DNA from: Phenylobacterium deserti
GTDB lineage: Bacteria > Pseudomonadota > Alphaproteobacteria > Caulobacterales > Caulobacteraceae
Direction of reading: 5' to 3'
NCBI RefSeq assembly: GCF_003254705.1
Contig: NZ_QFYR01000005.1
Location: forward strand, 124,001 to 188,000
Length of the DNA: 64,000 nt
Shown here: in pieces, positions 35,418 to 44,629 of the stretch
How positions within the stretch are numbered: the first letter of the stretch is position 1
Layout: the number at the start of each line of letters is the position of its first letter
Position numbers and translations under genes: made by a program
Notes under the pieces: model-generated
What the model saw: the letters and a program-made list of their open reading frames with translations, nothing else
Databases searched by the model: none
Told to the model about the DNA's origin: nothing

Positions 35418-37598
35418 TCAGGCCTTGGCCCGGTCAACCGTCTCGACGCTGGGGTTGGCTCGCAAAGCCGCCGCGATGTGGGTCAGGTGGCGGGCGTCGT
35501 TGACGTCCACGTCGAAGTCGACGTCGAAGAAGTCGCTTTGCCGGTGGTGCATGCGAAGGCCGACGATGTTGCCGCCCGCCTCGCCGATGATGGTGCAGAC
35601 CTGTCCCAGGACGCCCACCGCATTGCGAATGGTGGCGCGAAGCCTGGCGCGGGCGATGGAGTTGCGTTCAGCGTCCGGCGTCCACTGCAGGTCGCGCCAG
35701 AGCTCCTCGTTCTCCTCGAAGGCCTCGAGCCGCTCGCAGTCGATGGTGTGGACCGTCAGGCCGCGGCCGTCGCTTTCCAGGATGCCGACGATGCGGTCGC
35801 CCGGCACCGGCGAGCAGCACTGGCCGAAGTGGATGGACACGCCCGGCGTCAGGCCGCTGCCGCGCACATAGAGGCGGGCGCCCTCCCCGCCTTCGATCCG
35901 ATGGCGAGCGGCGACATCACGCTCCACCGCCTTGAGGCCCGGGAAGATGGCGTCCAGCACCTGGGCGGGCGAGACGCGACCACGGCCGACGGCTTCGTAG
36001 AGGTCGTCCTCGCCGGGCGTGGCGAACCGATCCAGGGCCGGCCGAAGGGAGACGTCCTTGCGGGACTTCTCGGCCGCCGCAAAGATCTGGTCGATGGCGG
36101 CGCGGCCCAGGCGAGTGAACTCTTCCTTCTCCGTCTGGCGGATGTGCCGGCGAATGGCCGACCGGGCGCGGCCGGTGACGGTGAGCGAGCGCCAGTCGGG
36201 CGGCACCACCGGCTTGCCGCCACGGATGACCTCCACCACGTCGCCGTTCTGCAGGGGCGTGCGCAGCGGCTTCAGCTCGCCGTTGATCTTCACCCCGATG
36301 CAGGTGTCGCCGATGTCGGTGTGCAGGGCGTAGGCGAAGTCGAGCGGCATGCCGCCCCGGGGCAAGCTGACCAGCTGGCCCTTGGGCGTGAAGACGAACA
36401 CCTGGTCCAGGTACATCTCGAGCTTGGCGTGCTCGACCAGCTCTTCGACATCGCCGCCGTGCTCCAGCACCTGGACGAGGTGGCGCAGATTGACCAGCGG
36501 ATCGCGGCCGCCGGCTTCCTTCTGGTGTTCGGCGTCGAAGCCGTAGGACTCGTTCTTGTAGCGCCAGTGGGCGGCGACGCCCTCCTCGGCCACCCGGTCC
36601 ATGTATTCGGTGCGGATCTGCATCTCGATCCGCATGCCTTTCGGCCCCACCACCGTGGTGTGCAGCGAGCGGTAGTTGTTCCGCTTGGGCGTGGAGATGA
36701 AGTCCTTGAACCGTTCAGGCACGCTGGGCCAGGCGCGGTGGACCACGCCCAGGGCGCGGTAGCAGTCGTCGTCGCTGTCGACGATCACCCGGAAGGCGTA
36801 GATGTCGGACAGTTGGGAAAAGCCGATCGACTTGCGCTGGAGCTTGCGCCAGATCGAGAAGGGATGCTTCTCACGCCCGAAGACGCGGGCCGGAATGCCG
36901 GAGGCGTCCAGCCGGTTGGCGACTTCACTGGAGACGAGGCTGACCGCCGGACCTTGCTTCTCGCGCAGCACTTCCAGCCTGCGAATGATGGCGTCGCGGG
37001 CGACCGGATTGAGATGCTCGAAAGCGATCTCCTCCAGCTCGGCGCAGATGCGCTGCATGCCGATGTTGCGGGCCAGCGGCGCGTAGATGTCGAGAGTTTC
37101 GCGGGCGATGCGCTCGCGCTTGGCGGGGCTCTTGATGAAGTGGAGCGTCCGCATGTTGTGCAGGCGGTCGGCCAGCTTGACCATCAGCACCCGCACATCC
37201 TTGGAGATCGCCAGGATGAACTTACGCAGGTTTTCGGCCTGGCGGAGGTGCTCGGAGGAAAGCTCGAGTTTGGAGAGCTTGGTGACGCCCTCGACGAGTT
37301 CGCCGATCTCGGGGCCGAACAGCTCGTCGATGTCGGCGCGGCTGACCGGCGTGTCCTCGATGACGTCATGCAGCAGCGCGGTGACGATGGTGGCCGTGTC
37401 GAGGCGGTAGTCGGTGAGGATGCCCGCCACCTCGATGGGGTGGGCGAAGTATGGGTCGCCGGAGGCCCGCTTCTGGGCCCCGTGCATGCGCATGGCGTAG
37501 ACGTAGGCGCGGTTCAGCAACGCCTCGTCCGCGGTCGGATCGTACGACCGGACTTTGTCGATGAGTTCGAACTGGCGCAGGAAGCGCGGCCGCTTCAC
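35418..37598 (-). CDS. rel: bifunctional (p)ppGpp synthetase/hydrolase
   Basis: The stringent-response enzyme makes and degrades (p)ppGpp. The 726-aa part from the GTG at 37598 has the HD hydrolase domain (GDPYFAHPIEVAGIL, LLHDVIEDTP, ADRLHNMRTL), the synthetase domain (NNYRSLHTTVVGPKG), a TGS domain (VFVFTPKGQLVSLPRG) and a C-terminal ACT domain. The frame remains open upstream for another 52 Pro/Ala-rich codons to a CTG at 37754 that overlaps the rpoZ stop; see findings. It follows rpoZ, the usual rpoZ-rel pair, and is convergent with the ORF at 35410. Confidence 0.95.
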   Translation of the reverse strand: MKRPRFLRQFELIDKVRSYDPTADEALLNRAYVYAMRMHGAQKRASGDPYFAHPIEVAGILTDYRLDTATIVTALLHDVIEDTPVSRADIDELFGPEIGELVEGVTKLSKLELSSEHLRQAENLRKFILAISKDVRVLMVKLADRLHNMRTLHFIKSPAKRERIARETLDIYAPLARNIGMQRICAELEEIAFEHLNPVARDAIIRRLEVLREKQGPAVSLVSSEVANRLDASGIPARVFGREKHPFSIWRKLQRKSIGFSQLSDIYAFRVIVDSDDDCYRALGVVHRAWPSVPERFKDFISTPKRNNYRSLHTTVVGPKGMRIEMQIRTEYMDRVAEEGVAAHWRYKNESYGFDAEHQKEAGGRDPLVNLRHLVQVLEHGGDVEELVEHAKLEMYLDQVFVFTPKGQLVSLPRGGMPLDFAYALHTDIGDTCIGVKINGELKPLRTPLQNGDVVEVIRGGKPVVPPDWRSLTVTGRARSAIRRHIRQTEKEEFTRLGRAAIDQIFAAAEKSRKDVSLRPALDRFATPGEDDLYEAVGRGRVSPAQVLDAIFPGLKAVERDVAARHRIEGGEGARLYVRGSGLTPGVSIHFGQCCSPVPGDRIVGILESDGRGLTVHTIDCERLEAFEENEELWRDLQWTPDAERNSIARARLRATIRNAVGVLGQVCTIIGEAGGNIVGLRMHHRQSDFFDVDFDVDVNDARHLTHIAAALRANPSVETVDRAKA

Positions 37599-37750
37599 CG
37601 CCGCTGCGCTTTGGGCGGAAACGGGCGGCGAAGGGGCTGGAGGCGGCTGCGCCCCCGAGGTCTCGGGGGCCGCCGGATTCGAGGCGTCCTGCGGGGCGGC
37701 GACGGGTTCGGACGGCGCCGGGATCGTGAGGGGTTCTGCGCCTTCCGGGC

Positions 37751-38110
37751 TCAGTACCGCTCCTCCTGACCGCCATCGCGGTCGCTTTGCAGCGCGCGAA
37801 CCAGCTCGAGCTCGCTCATCTGCATGTGAGTCGGGTCGGCCAGCAGGGCCAGGGTCTCGGCCTCTTCCTCGGCTTCCGAGCGCTCGTCGACGCGCTGCAG
37901 GGTGCCGATCAGGTTCTCGCGCAGTTCTTCCGGATCCACCACGTCGTCGGCGATTTCGCGCAGGGAGACGACGGGGTTCTTGTCGTTGTCACGGTCGACG
38001 AGGAGCGCGGAGCCCGCCGAAATCGCGCGAGCGCGATGCGCCGCCAGCAGCACGAGGCCGAAGCGGTTGGGGACTTTTTCGATGCAATCTTCGACGGTGA
38101 CGCGAGCCAT
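37751..38110 (-). CDS. rpoZ: RNA polymerase omega subunit
   Basis: Omega stabilises the beta-prime subunit and contributes to the ppGpp site of RNA polymerase. The 119-aa protein starts at ATG 38110 ([28 protein letters not shown]), the standard omega block, followed by [14 protein letters not shown]. The C-terminus is acidic and extended ([15 protein letters not shown]) relative to E. coli omega. It is immediately upstream of rel. Confidence 0.96.
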   Translation of the reverse strand: MARVTVEDCIEKVPNRFGLVLLAAHRARAISAGSALLVDRDNDKNPVVSLREIADDVVDPEELRENLIGTLQRVDERSEAEEEAETLALLADPTHMQMSELELVRALQSDRDGGQEERY

Positions 38111-38276
38111 GGAGTCCTCGGACGGGAGATAGAACCGGGGAAAATAGAGGTTCGGCCCTCTTTGTGCAACGCCGCAAACGCTTGAGGCGCCTTCCGTTTG
38201 CGGCGTTGTGTCGTCGAGCGGGCGCTCAAAAAGCCTGTCATGGACCGGGCTGCCTCCCCTGCCCCGAGTTGATGTG

Positions 38277-38996
38277 ATGCCTGCCGCCCTCGCCCTGATG
38301 CTGATGCTTGCCGCGTCGTCGCAGCCCAAGCCGGCGCCCTTTCCGACCGTGCAGGGCCCCGGTGGAGCGCTGGTGACCGCGCCCACCTTCAGCTTGCCGG
38401 AAGGCGGCAAGGCGGTGGTCGCCGGCAAGGGGTCCAGCGAGACCCAGATCCTGGAAGAGCCGGACGCCGTCTTCCACCCGCGAAGCGGCGTCCGCCTGCC
38501 TCGCGTCCACAAGGGCTGCCGCCTCAGCTTCGTTGCACCGCTCACGGACAAGTCGGGCCGGCCGGACAGCTTCGCCCGGGGGCTGATGGCGGAATACGAC
38601 TGCACGCCATCAGCCGACCTGACGCAGGTGGAGATCTCGCTGGAGGTGAACGCGCCGCAGCTCCGCAAGAAGGATCCCCAGGCGCTCACCCGCATCGCCA
38701 GCCAGATCAACCAGAGCCTGGCGCAGGTGGACCGAAGCCAGTGCGTGCCGGCCTTCACAAGTCCGAACCCGATGCAGGCCGGCCTGACCGCGACGCAATG
38801 CGGCATCCGCTGGGATGATCCGCGCGATCCGGCGCACCGCAGCTACGGCGCGGCCACGGTCGCCTATGGCCGCGGCGCAAGCTTCGTCAGGTTCAGTCGG
38901 CGCTGCGTGGACGCCCAGTGCGGGCCGAGCGCCGTGGCGTTGGCGGCGTTCGTCGACAGCTTCGACCTGCGCGGGCTGCAGTCGCCCGAAAGCTGA
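38277..38996 (+). CDS. secreted hypothetical protein
   Basis: 239 aa from ATG 38277, giving a signal peptide [17 protein letters not shown]. An in-frame upstream start at 38208 would prepend residues without a signal and is less likely. The mature sequence has four conserved-looking Cys ([31 protein letters not shown]) and a further pair ([11 protein letters not shown]), suggesting disulfides in the periplasm. No family is recognised. Divergent from rpoZ, with 166 bp between the two starts, and convergent with the DUF1353 gene. Confidence 0.66.
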   Translation: MPAALALMLMLAASSQPKPAPFPTVQGPGGALVTAPTFSLPEGGKAVVAGKGSSETQILEEPDAVFHPRSGVRLPRVHKGCRLSFVAPLTDKSGRPDSFARGLMAEYDCTPSADLTQVEISLEVNAPQLRKKDPQALTRIASQINQSLAQVDRSQCVPAFTSPNPMQAGLTATQCGIRWDDPRDPAHRSYGAATVAYGRGASFVRFSRRCVDAQCGPSAVALAAFVDSFDLRGLQSPES

Positions 38997-39011
38997 TCAA
39001 CAGGACGGTGC

Positions 39012-39563
39012 TCAGGCTCGCCCGGCGGCGGGTTTCTGTCGAGGCTGACGGCTGTCGTCGTGGCCCCAGCCGCGGCCGCCGCCGAGGCGCACGGCGAGCC
39101 AGATGACGTTGCGGCGCAGGACGTCGACGCCACGGTTCTCCAGCGCGTCGCGCAAGATCCAGTCGGCTTCCGCGCGGGTGTAGGGCGCCTCGCGTGTGTT
39201 GCCGGCCGGCTGGCGCTTCCAGGCTCCGGTCCCGCGGGTGGCGTAGAGGAAGTCGTGGATCACGGCGCCTTTCACCCAGGGCCCGTCCGGCGGCACCAGC
39301 GTCCAGGCCCAGCGTGGGATCGAAGCCAGGTCGGTGACGAAACCTTTGGGCACGGTGATGGTGTGCTCGGCGTCGCTCGGCCGATAGGTCAGCGGGTCGT
39401 GCAGTCCCCAGAGGCTGCGGCCCTTCTTGATGGAGGGGGTGTATTTGTTATCGAGCAGGACGAGCACGAGCTTGCCGCCGAAGCGGTTCACCCATCCGGG
39501 CGGAGCGCCGGCCAGCCGCCCGTCAAGCGCGCGGGCCGTCGTCTTTGCTGGTCTCACCGCCAT
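39012..39563 (-). CDS. DUF1353 family protein
   Basis: The 183-aa protein carries the DUF1353 core: TITVPKGFVTDLASIPRWAW, then KGAVIHDFLYATR, and RAEADWILRDALENRGV. Members are often found in prophage or bacterial genomes, and their biochemical role is unknown. Here the flanks are ordinary chromosome genes with no other phage features. Start ATG 39563 (MAVRPAKTTAR). Just downstream of the GH31 gene on the same strand. Confidence 0.8.
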   Translation of the reverse strand: MAVRPAKTTARALDGRLAGAPPGWVNRFGGKLVLVLLDNKYTPSIKKGRSLWGLHDPLTYRPSDAEHTITVPKGFVTDLASIPRWAWTLVPPDGPWVKGAVIHDFLYATRGTGAWKRQPAGNTREAPYTRAEADWILRDALENRGVDVLRRNVIWLAVRLGGGRGWGHDDSRQPRQKPAAGRA

Positions 39564-39625
39564 CGCCGCGGCCTCCTGAAATGGAAGCGCGCGGCGACGT
39601 CCTCTGGTTGCGCTTGGGGCGCGGA

Positions 39626-41953
39626 CTACCTGCCGACGACCTGAAGCAGCCGGGCGGGATCGCCGGCGAGCGCCTTGTCGCCGGACACGCTGAGCCGGCC
39701 GGCGGCGTCGTCCCAGGACAGGACGGCGGTGCGGCCACGGCCCTTCTCGTAGTCGTTGGTCACGCCGTCATCGTCGTAGAGCGCGAACCGGGCGTTCCGG
39801 CCCGGGTAGACGCGGATCGCCGCGATCTTCTGCGGGGTCATGGTGTTGGGCACGGGCGCGCCGATCGGCAGGATCGAGCCGGCGCGTACGAAGACCGGAA
39901 TCCGGTCGATGGGCGCGGCGGCGTCGATCCACTGGCCGCCGGCCGCCTTGGTCCCGGTCCAGAAGTCGTACCAGTCGGTTCCGGCGGGCAGATAGACCTT
40001 GCGGCTGGTGACCCCCTGCTCCGTCACCGGCGCCACCAGAAAGGCCGGGCCCAGCATGTAGGCGTCGCCGATGTTCGCCACCGTCGGATCGTTGGGGAAG
40101 TCCATCCAAAGCGCGCGCATGAAGGGCGCGCCGGTGTCGTAGGTCTGCTTGCCGAGGGAATAGAGGTAGGGGATCAGCTCGTAGCGGAGCTTCAGGAAGC
40201 GCGCGAGATGGGCCTCGGCGTCCTTGCCGTAGGACCAAACCTCCGAGTGCTTGCGCAGGCCGTGGATGCGCAGGGTGGGCGTGAAAGTCCCGTACTGGAA
40301 CCAGCGGACGAACAGCTCGGGATAGTCCTCGTAGCCGCCGACCGACTCGCGGGCGTCGGACGGGTCGACCAGCAGCGGACGCTCGGCCTTGTGTTCGGCG
40401 GGCAGGCTTTGCCAGCCGCCGATGTCGTTGCCCCAGTAGGCGAAGCCCGAGGCGGTGAAGTTGAGGCCGGTGGGCACCTGCCGGCGAAGGGCTTCCCAAG
40501 TGGACTGAATGTCCGAGGACCAGAACAGCGAGCCGTGGCGCTGGGCGCCGGTGTAGGCGGCGCGGGCCAGGATCAGGTTGCGGAAGTTCGGCCGGTCGCG
40601 GCGCGAGCCTTCAGCCACGCTTTGCGGATGGACCAGGGGATAGAGGTTGTAGAACCGGTCGCCCGAGCCGACGCTGTAGAAGTAGCCGGAGGGCACCAGG
40701 TCCGGTTCGGTCTCGTCCAGCCAGAACCAGTCGAAGCCCTGGGACGCAATGTTGTCGCGGATCTTTTCCCAGAACCAGGCGCGGGCCTCAGGGTTGGTAG
40801 TGTCGAGCAGCGCGCCGGCGCGATCGTTGCGCACCGGCAGGCCATCCACCGGCTTGCCGTCGGCGTCCTTCAGGAACCAGCCCTTGGAAGCGAGATAGTT
40901 GAAGTAGCGGCCTTCCGGCTCATACCGCGGCCAGACGCTGATGATGCTGTGCAGGCCGTTGGCGTGCAGCTGGCGGTTCATGCCGGCCGGGTCGGGCCAG
41001 TCCACCGGGTTGATGTCCATCTGGCCCATGCGGGTCCAGTGGAACCAGTCCACCACCATCACATCGAGGGGGTAGCCGCGGCTGCGGTAGCCTTCGGCCA
41101 CGTCGAGCACCTGTTGCTGGTTCTCGTAGCGGGCCCGGCTCTGGATCAGGCCGAAGGCGGCCTTGGGCGGCAGGGGCGTGACGCCCGTCAGCTTGCGGTA
41201 GCCGGCGTAGATCTCGTCCGAGGTGGCGCCGGCGATCACGAAGAAGGAGACCCGCTCGCCCACGTTCGAGGTCCAACGAGTGGAGCCGTTCACCGCCGCC
41301 GAGATGGTGGTCTGGGACGGGTTGTCCCAAAGCACGCCATAGCCGCGATTGGTCACCAGGAAGGGCACGCAGACGGTCTCGCCCGCAGGGGCGTCGTAGT
41401 TGTGCCGGCAGTCGATGGTCCGGCCGCGGTGGTCGAGGATGCCTTCCTGGTTCTGACCCAGGCCGTAGAAGTGCTCGTTCGGGGCAACGCTGAAGCTGGC
41501 GCCGGCCTTGAAGGTCTTTTCGCCGTTGACGGTGTGGGGCGCGAGATCCCAGCCGTTCATGCGGGTCAGCACTTCACCGTCGCCTCGCCGGAAGGTGACC
41601 GACACCGGCGGCAGGGCGGAGGCGAAGTAGCGCTCCATCTGGCTCGGCGGGCCGCGGCGGGGCTGGGGCGAGACTTCCACTGAAAGGGCGCCTGAGCGGA
41701 ACACGTCGCCAGAGGCGCCGGCCTGGTGCGTCCAGCCCGCGGCTGCGCTGGCGCCCAGGAAACCGGGGCCGGGGCTCGCCAGGGCCAGGTCCTTCTGGTC
41801 GCTGATGGTGACCCGGACGATGTTCGGTCCGTAGGGCTCGACGGAGACGAACGCGCCGTTGCGATCGAGCAGCGCCAGTGGATCGGCCTGGGCGGAGCCG
41901 GCCAGCAAGCCCGCCAAGGCGCCCGCAGCCCACAGTCGCGTCATGGCGCTCAT
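39626..41953 (-). CDS. secreted glycoside hydrolase family 31 enzyme (alpha-glucosidase/xylosidase)
   Basis: About 775 aa from ATG 41953 (MSAMTRLWAAGALAGLLAGSAQA), giving a signal peptide; longer upstream frames are rejected. It has the GH31 core: an N-terminal beta domain, then YGLGQNQEG, VVDWFHWTRMG, and the catalytic nucleophile block FDWFWLDETEPD with Asp, and later GNDIGGWQ. The C-terminal beta domains complete the fold. GH31 members cleave alpha-glucosides or alpha-xylosides; the substrate here is not resolved. It is the second secreted glycosidase in the window after the GH97 gene. Confidence 0.9.
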   Translation of the reverse strand: MSAMTRLWAAGALAGLLAGSAQADPLALLDRNGAFVSVEPYGPNIVRVTISDQKDLALASPGPGFLGASAAAGWTHQAGASGDVFRSGALSVEVSPQPRRGPPSQMERYFASALPPVSVTFRRGDGEVLTRMNGWDLAPHTVNGEKTFKAGASFSVAPNEHFYGLGQNQEGILDHRGRTIDCRHNYDAPAGETVCVPFLVTNRGYGVLWDNPSQTTISAAVNGSTRWTSNVGERVSFFVIAGATSDEIYAGYRKLTGVTPLPPKAAFGLIQSRARYENQQQVLDVAEGYRSRGYPLDVMVVDWFHWTRMGQMDINPVDWPDPAGMNRQLHANGLHSIISVWPRYEPEGRYFNYLASKGWFLKDADGKPVDGLPVRNDRAGALLDTTNPEARAWFWEKIRDNIASQGFDWFWLDETEPDLVPSGYFYSVGSGDRFYNLYPLVHPQSVAEGSRRDRPNFRNLILARAAYTGAQRHGSLFWSSDIQSTWEALRRQVPTGLNFTASGFAYWGNDIGGWQSLPAEHKAERPLLVDPSDARESVGGYEDYPELFVRWFQYGTFTPTLRIHGLRKHSEVWSYGKDAEAHLARFLKLRYELIPYLYSLGKQTYDTGAPFMRALWMDFPNDPTVANIGDAYMLGPAFLVAPVTEQGVTSRKVYLPAGTDWYDFWTGTKAAGGQWIDAAAPIDRIPVFVRAGSILPIGAPVPNTMTPQKIAAIRVYPGRNARFALYDDDGVTNDYEKGRGRTAVLSWDDAAGRLSVSGDKALAGDPARLLQVVGR

Positions 41954-42026
41954 CCTTCGCCCTCCCTTGCCCTGTTCTTGAGGCGCAGCTTCCCAGCCTT
42001 TGGCGCCGGGCTCAATGGCCTTGCCG

Positions 42027-42422
42027 TCAGCGGCGACGGGGGCCCGGGCCCCGGCTGCGGCGGGGCTGCGGCTCTGGCGAGCGTATCGGCGGGCTATGGC
42101 GGCGGGCGCGCCTGCGGCGCACCACCAGCCGGGCGAGCGCGCCGGCCACCACACCGCAGGACGCGACCACAAGCCAGAGCCCGCTGAGGACGACCACTGC
42201 GGCGAGGCTGCGTCCCAGGGCCGGGCCGAGCGCGTCAGGGGCGGAGCCGGACAGGCGGGTGCTGAAGAACACGGCCGTCGTCCAGGCGAGCAGGCAGACG
42301 ACCAGGCCGACCAGATAGCCGACCAGCGCGCCGCGCCGGCCCCAGCGCGTCACCGCCAGGCCCATCAGCGAGGCCGCGCCAAGGGCGACAAGGAAGACGA
42401 TCCGGCTGGACGCCTCCTCCAT
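42027..42422 (-). CDS. small integral membrane protein
   Basis: 131 aa with three hydrophobic segments: IVFLVALGAASLMGLAV, ALVGYLVGLVVCLLAWTTAVFF and AAVVVLSGLWLVVASCGVVAGAL, then a long basic Arg/Pro tail. No family is recognised. The start ATG at 42422 overlaps the folK stop by one base (TGATG), so it is translationally coupled to folK. Confidence 0.65.
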   Translation of the reverse strand: MEEASSRIVFLVALGAASLMGLAVTRWGRRGALVGYLVGLVVCLLAWTTAVFFSTRLSGSAPDALGPALGRSLAAVVVLSGLWLVVASCGVVAGALARLVVRRRRARRHSPPIRSPEPQPRRSRGPGPRRR

Positions 42423-42940
42423 CAGACAGGCTCAGCGTCGCGGCCGACGGACGCCGCGGCGGCGAGCTCTTCGGCGGTGCGGTTCAGCACGGGATGGCGC
42501 CACCCCGGCGCGACCTGCGCCAGCGGGCCCATGACGAACCGGCGCTGGTGCGCACGGGGATGCGGCAGGGTGAGGCCGGGCGCATCCAGCACAGTGCGGC
42601 CGTGGGCGATCAGGTCGAGATCTAGCGTGCGGGCGGCGTTGCGGACGCTCCGTTCACGGCCAAGTTCCGCCTCGATCGCCAGGAGGCTCCGCAGCACGGC
42701 CTGCGGCCCCTGGTCCGCCTCGACAAGGGCGATTCCGTTGCGATACTCAGGCCCGGCCGGGTCAGGCCAGGCGGCCGACCGCCACCAGGACGACCGGGCC
42801 CTTAATTTCAAACCGGCCGGCGGAAAGCGCTCGAGGGCCGCCTCAAGGAGGGCCTCAGAAGAGGCGAACCCGCCGGCGATATTGCTGCCGAGGGCGATGA
42901 CCACAGCCTGGTCCAGCTCTTCGGCGTCCAGGATTTTCAA
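42422..42940 (-). CDS. folK: 2-amino-4-hydroxy-6-hydroxymethyldihydropteridine pyrophosphokinase
   Basis: HPPK transfers pyrophosphate to the pterin precursor of folate. The core is present: VVIALGSNIAGG near the N-terminus, a YRNGIALVEAD block, then RTLDLDLIAHGRTVLDAPGLTLPHPRAHQRRFVMGPLAQVAP, the family signature. The start is uncertain: TTG at 42940 or GTG at 42904, where most homologues begin near VVIALGSN. The TTG is only 4 bp from the divergent NYN start. Coupled downstream to a small membrane protein. Confidence 0.92.
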   Translation of the reverse strand: MKILDAEELDQAVVIALGSNIAGGFASSEALLEAALERFPPAGLKLRARSSWWRSAAWPDPAGPEYRNGIALVEADQGPQAVLRSLLAIEAELGRERSVRNAARTLDLDLIAHGRTVLDAPGLTLPHPRAHQRRFVMGPLAQVAPGWRHPVLNRTAEELAAAASVGRDAEPV

Positions 42941-42944
42941 GCGG

Positions 42945-43547
42945 ATGACCTTTTACCCCACGGACCGGCTGGCGCTCTTTATCGACGGCGCCAACCTCTA
43001 CTCGGCCGCCAAGGGCCTGGGCTTCGACATCGACTACCGGAAGCTGCTGGACGAGTTCAAGAAGCGCGGCGTGCTCGTGCGGGCGTACTACTACACGGCC
43101 CTGGTGGAGAACGAGGAGTATTCGCCCATCCGGCCGCTCGTCGACTGGCTGGACTACAACGGCTACCGACTGGTGACGAAGTCGGCGCGCGAATACGTCG
43201 ACAGCCAAGGCCGCAAGCGCTGGCGCGGCGACATGGACGTCGAGATCGCCGTCGACATGATGGAGATGGCGGAAGCCTGCGACCACCTGGTGCTGTTCAG
43301 CGGCGACGGCGACTTCCGGCGGGCCGTGGAGGCGGTGCAGCGCAAGGGCGCGCGGGTGACGGTGGTGTCCACCGTCAAGACCCAGCCGGCCATGGCGTCA
43401 GACGAGCTGCGCCGGCAGGCGGACAACTTCGTGGACCTGAACGACCTGGCCGACATCATCGGCCGGCCCGCGCGCCTGCCGCGCTACATCCAGGAAACCC
43501 GCGCCACCCTGCCCAACGACGAAGCCGACGAGGCCGCCGATGCTTGA
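42945..43547 (+). CDS. NYN-domain (LabA/DUF88-type) nuclease-like protein
   Basis: The 200-aa protein starts at ATG 42945 (MTFYPTDRLALFIDGANLY). The PIN-like NYN domain carries LALFIDGANLYSAAKGLGF, with the metal-binding Asp14 and Asn17. It continues with RGDMDVEIAVDMMEMAEACDHLV and LFSGDGDFRRAVEAVQRKGARVTVVS, the metal-site Asp residues. Members act on RNA or in DNA/RNA processing; the role here is undefined. It is divergent from folK with a 4-bp gap between the starts, and its end overlaps the UDG start by 8 bp. Confidence 0.86.
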   Translation: MTFYPTDRLALFIDGANLYSAAKGLGFDIDYRKLLDEFKKRGVLVRAYYYTALVENEEYSPIRPLVDWLDYNGYRLVTKSAREYVDSQGRKRWRGDMDVEIAVDMMEMAEACDHLVLFSGDGDFRRAVEAVQRKGARVTVVSTVKTQPAMASDELRRQADNFVDLNDLADIIGRPARLPRYIQETRATLPNDEADEAADA

Positions 43548-44196
43548 TGTCGCCGCCCCGCCGGCCGTCAGCCCGGACCCGCCGCGCGACTGCCCGATCT
43601 GCCCGCGGCTGGTGGCCTATCGCGCCGCCAATGCGGCCGCCAATCCGACTTGGTTCAACGGCCCGGCCCCTTCATTCGGAGATGACGAGGCAAGGCTCCT
43701 GGTGGCCGGCCTTGCGCCGGGACGCACGGGCGCGAACCGCACCGGCCGGCCGTTCACCGGCGACCATGCGGGCATCCTGCTCTACGAGACGCTGATCGCC
43801 ACTGGTTTCGCCACCGGCTTCTACGATCCGAACGGCGAGGATGACCTGCGGCTGGTCGACTGCATGATCACCAATGCGGTGCGCTGCGCCCCGCCCGGCA
43901 ACAAGCCGGAGACGGTGGAAGAGGCCAACTGTCGGCCGTTCCTGCAGGCCAGGCTGGCCGCCCTGCCCCGGCTGAAGGTGATCGTGACGCTGGGCGACGT
44001 GTCCCGGCGCAACATCCTGCGGGCGTTGGGCCTCAAGGCATCGGCCGGGATCGCCGGCCACGGGTCGGAGTTTCAGGCCGGACCCTATGTGGTGCTGAAC
44101 AGCTATCACTGCTCGCGGCTCAACACGAACACCGGCCGCCTGACGCCGGAGATGTTCCGGGCGGTGTTCGAGCGGGCGCGCGAGCTGGTCGGCTAG
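43540..44196 (+). CDS. uracil-DNA glycosylase, family 5 (UDGb) type
   Basis: The 218-aa protein carries the 4Fe-4S UDG layout. Cys18 and Cys21 lie in DCPICPRLVAYR and two more Cys in AVRCAPPGNKP and EEANCRPFL. The active-site block GLAPGRTGANRTGRPFTGD is at 57-75, and the C-terminal block is NSYHCSRLNTNTGRL. Family 5 enzymes remove uracil and often hypoxanthine or other deaminated bases from DNA. Its start lies inside the NYN 3' end, so the two form an operon. Confidence 0.9.
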   Translation: MLDVAAPPAVSPDPPRDCPICPRLVAYRAANAAANPTWFNGPAPSFGDDEARLLVAGLAPGRTGANRTGRPFTGDHAGILLYETLIATGFATGFYDPNGEDDLRLVDCMITNAVRCAPPGNKPETVEEANCRPFLQARLAALPRLKVIVTLGDVSRRNILRALGLKASAGIAGHGSEFQAGPYVVLNSYHCSRLNTNTGRLTPEMFRAVFERARELVG

Positions 44197-44220
44197 ACGC
44201 GCCAAGAAAGGAGAGCCGCC

Positions 44221-44628
44221 GTGTTCTTCGAACCTCCGCCGCCCCCGGTCCCGCCTGTTCCCTTGTACCATGAGGGTCCGGCGAGTTCCGTCACGCACCG
44301 CTCCACCTTCATGTGCAACGGGCACAAGCTGGAGGTCACGCTGCTTGAGTTCCGAACCAAGCTCTCCGTGAACGCGCTTTCGGAGGACGGCTCGCCAGCG
44401 ACCACGGAAGACCTGGCGCGCATAAACGCGGCGCTTACTCGGGTGGGTGGCTACCTGGATGATTGGCAGGTGCGGTGCTACCGAGACAGCCTCGGCCTGA
44501 ACATCAGGATGCGCTTAGATCCAGGGAGAAACGATGACGGGACGGACCGTTACCGCACCCTGATCGTCGGCATGGAAGACGGCAAAGTCCGGAACGTCAC
44601 GGAAGCCGACGCGTCCCCACGCCCCTAA
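44221..44628 (+). CDS. hypothetical protein with Pro-rich N-terminus
   Basis: Starts with GTG at 44221 preceded by AAGGAGAG. The 135-aa product starts MFFEPPPPPVPPVPLYHEG, followed by a globular part with GHKLEVTLLEFRTKLSVNAL and LGLNIRMRLDPGRNDDGTDRYRTLIV. No family is recognised. Could be cytoplasmic; no signal or membrane segment is evident. Convergent with the GNAT gene, whose stop lies 1 bp beyond. Confidence 0.6.
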   Translation: MFFEPPPPPVPPVPLYHEGPASSVTHRSTFMCNGHKLEVTLLEFRTKLSVNALSEDGSPATTEDLARINAALTRVGGYLDDWQVRCYRDSLGLNIRMRLDPGRNDDGTDRYRTLIVGMEDGKVRNVTEADASPRP

Positions 44629-44629
44629 A

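Noticed and set aside
34859..35437. 192-codon frame antisense to the gene at 34973
   Set aside because: The plus-strand frame has a GGAG ribosome-binding site, a hydrophobic leader and better codon use.
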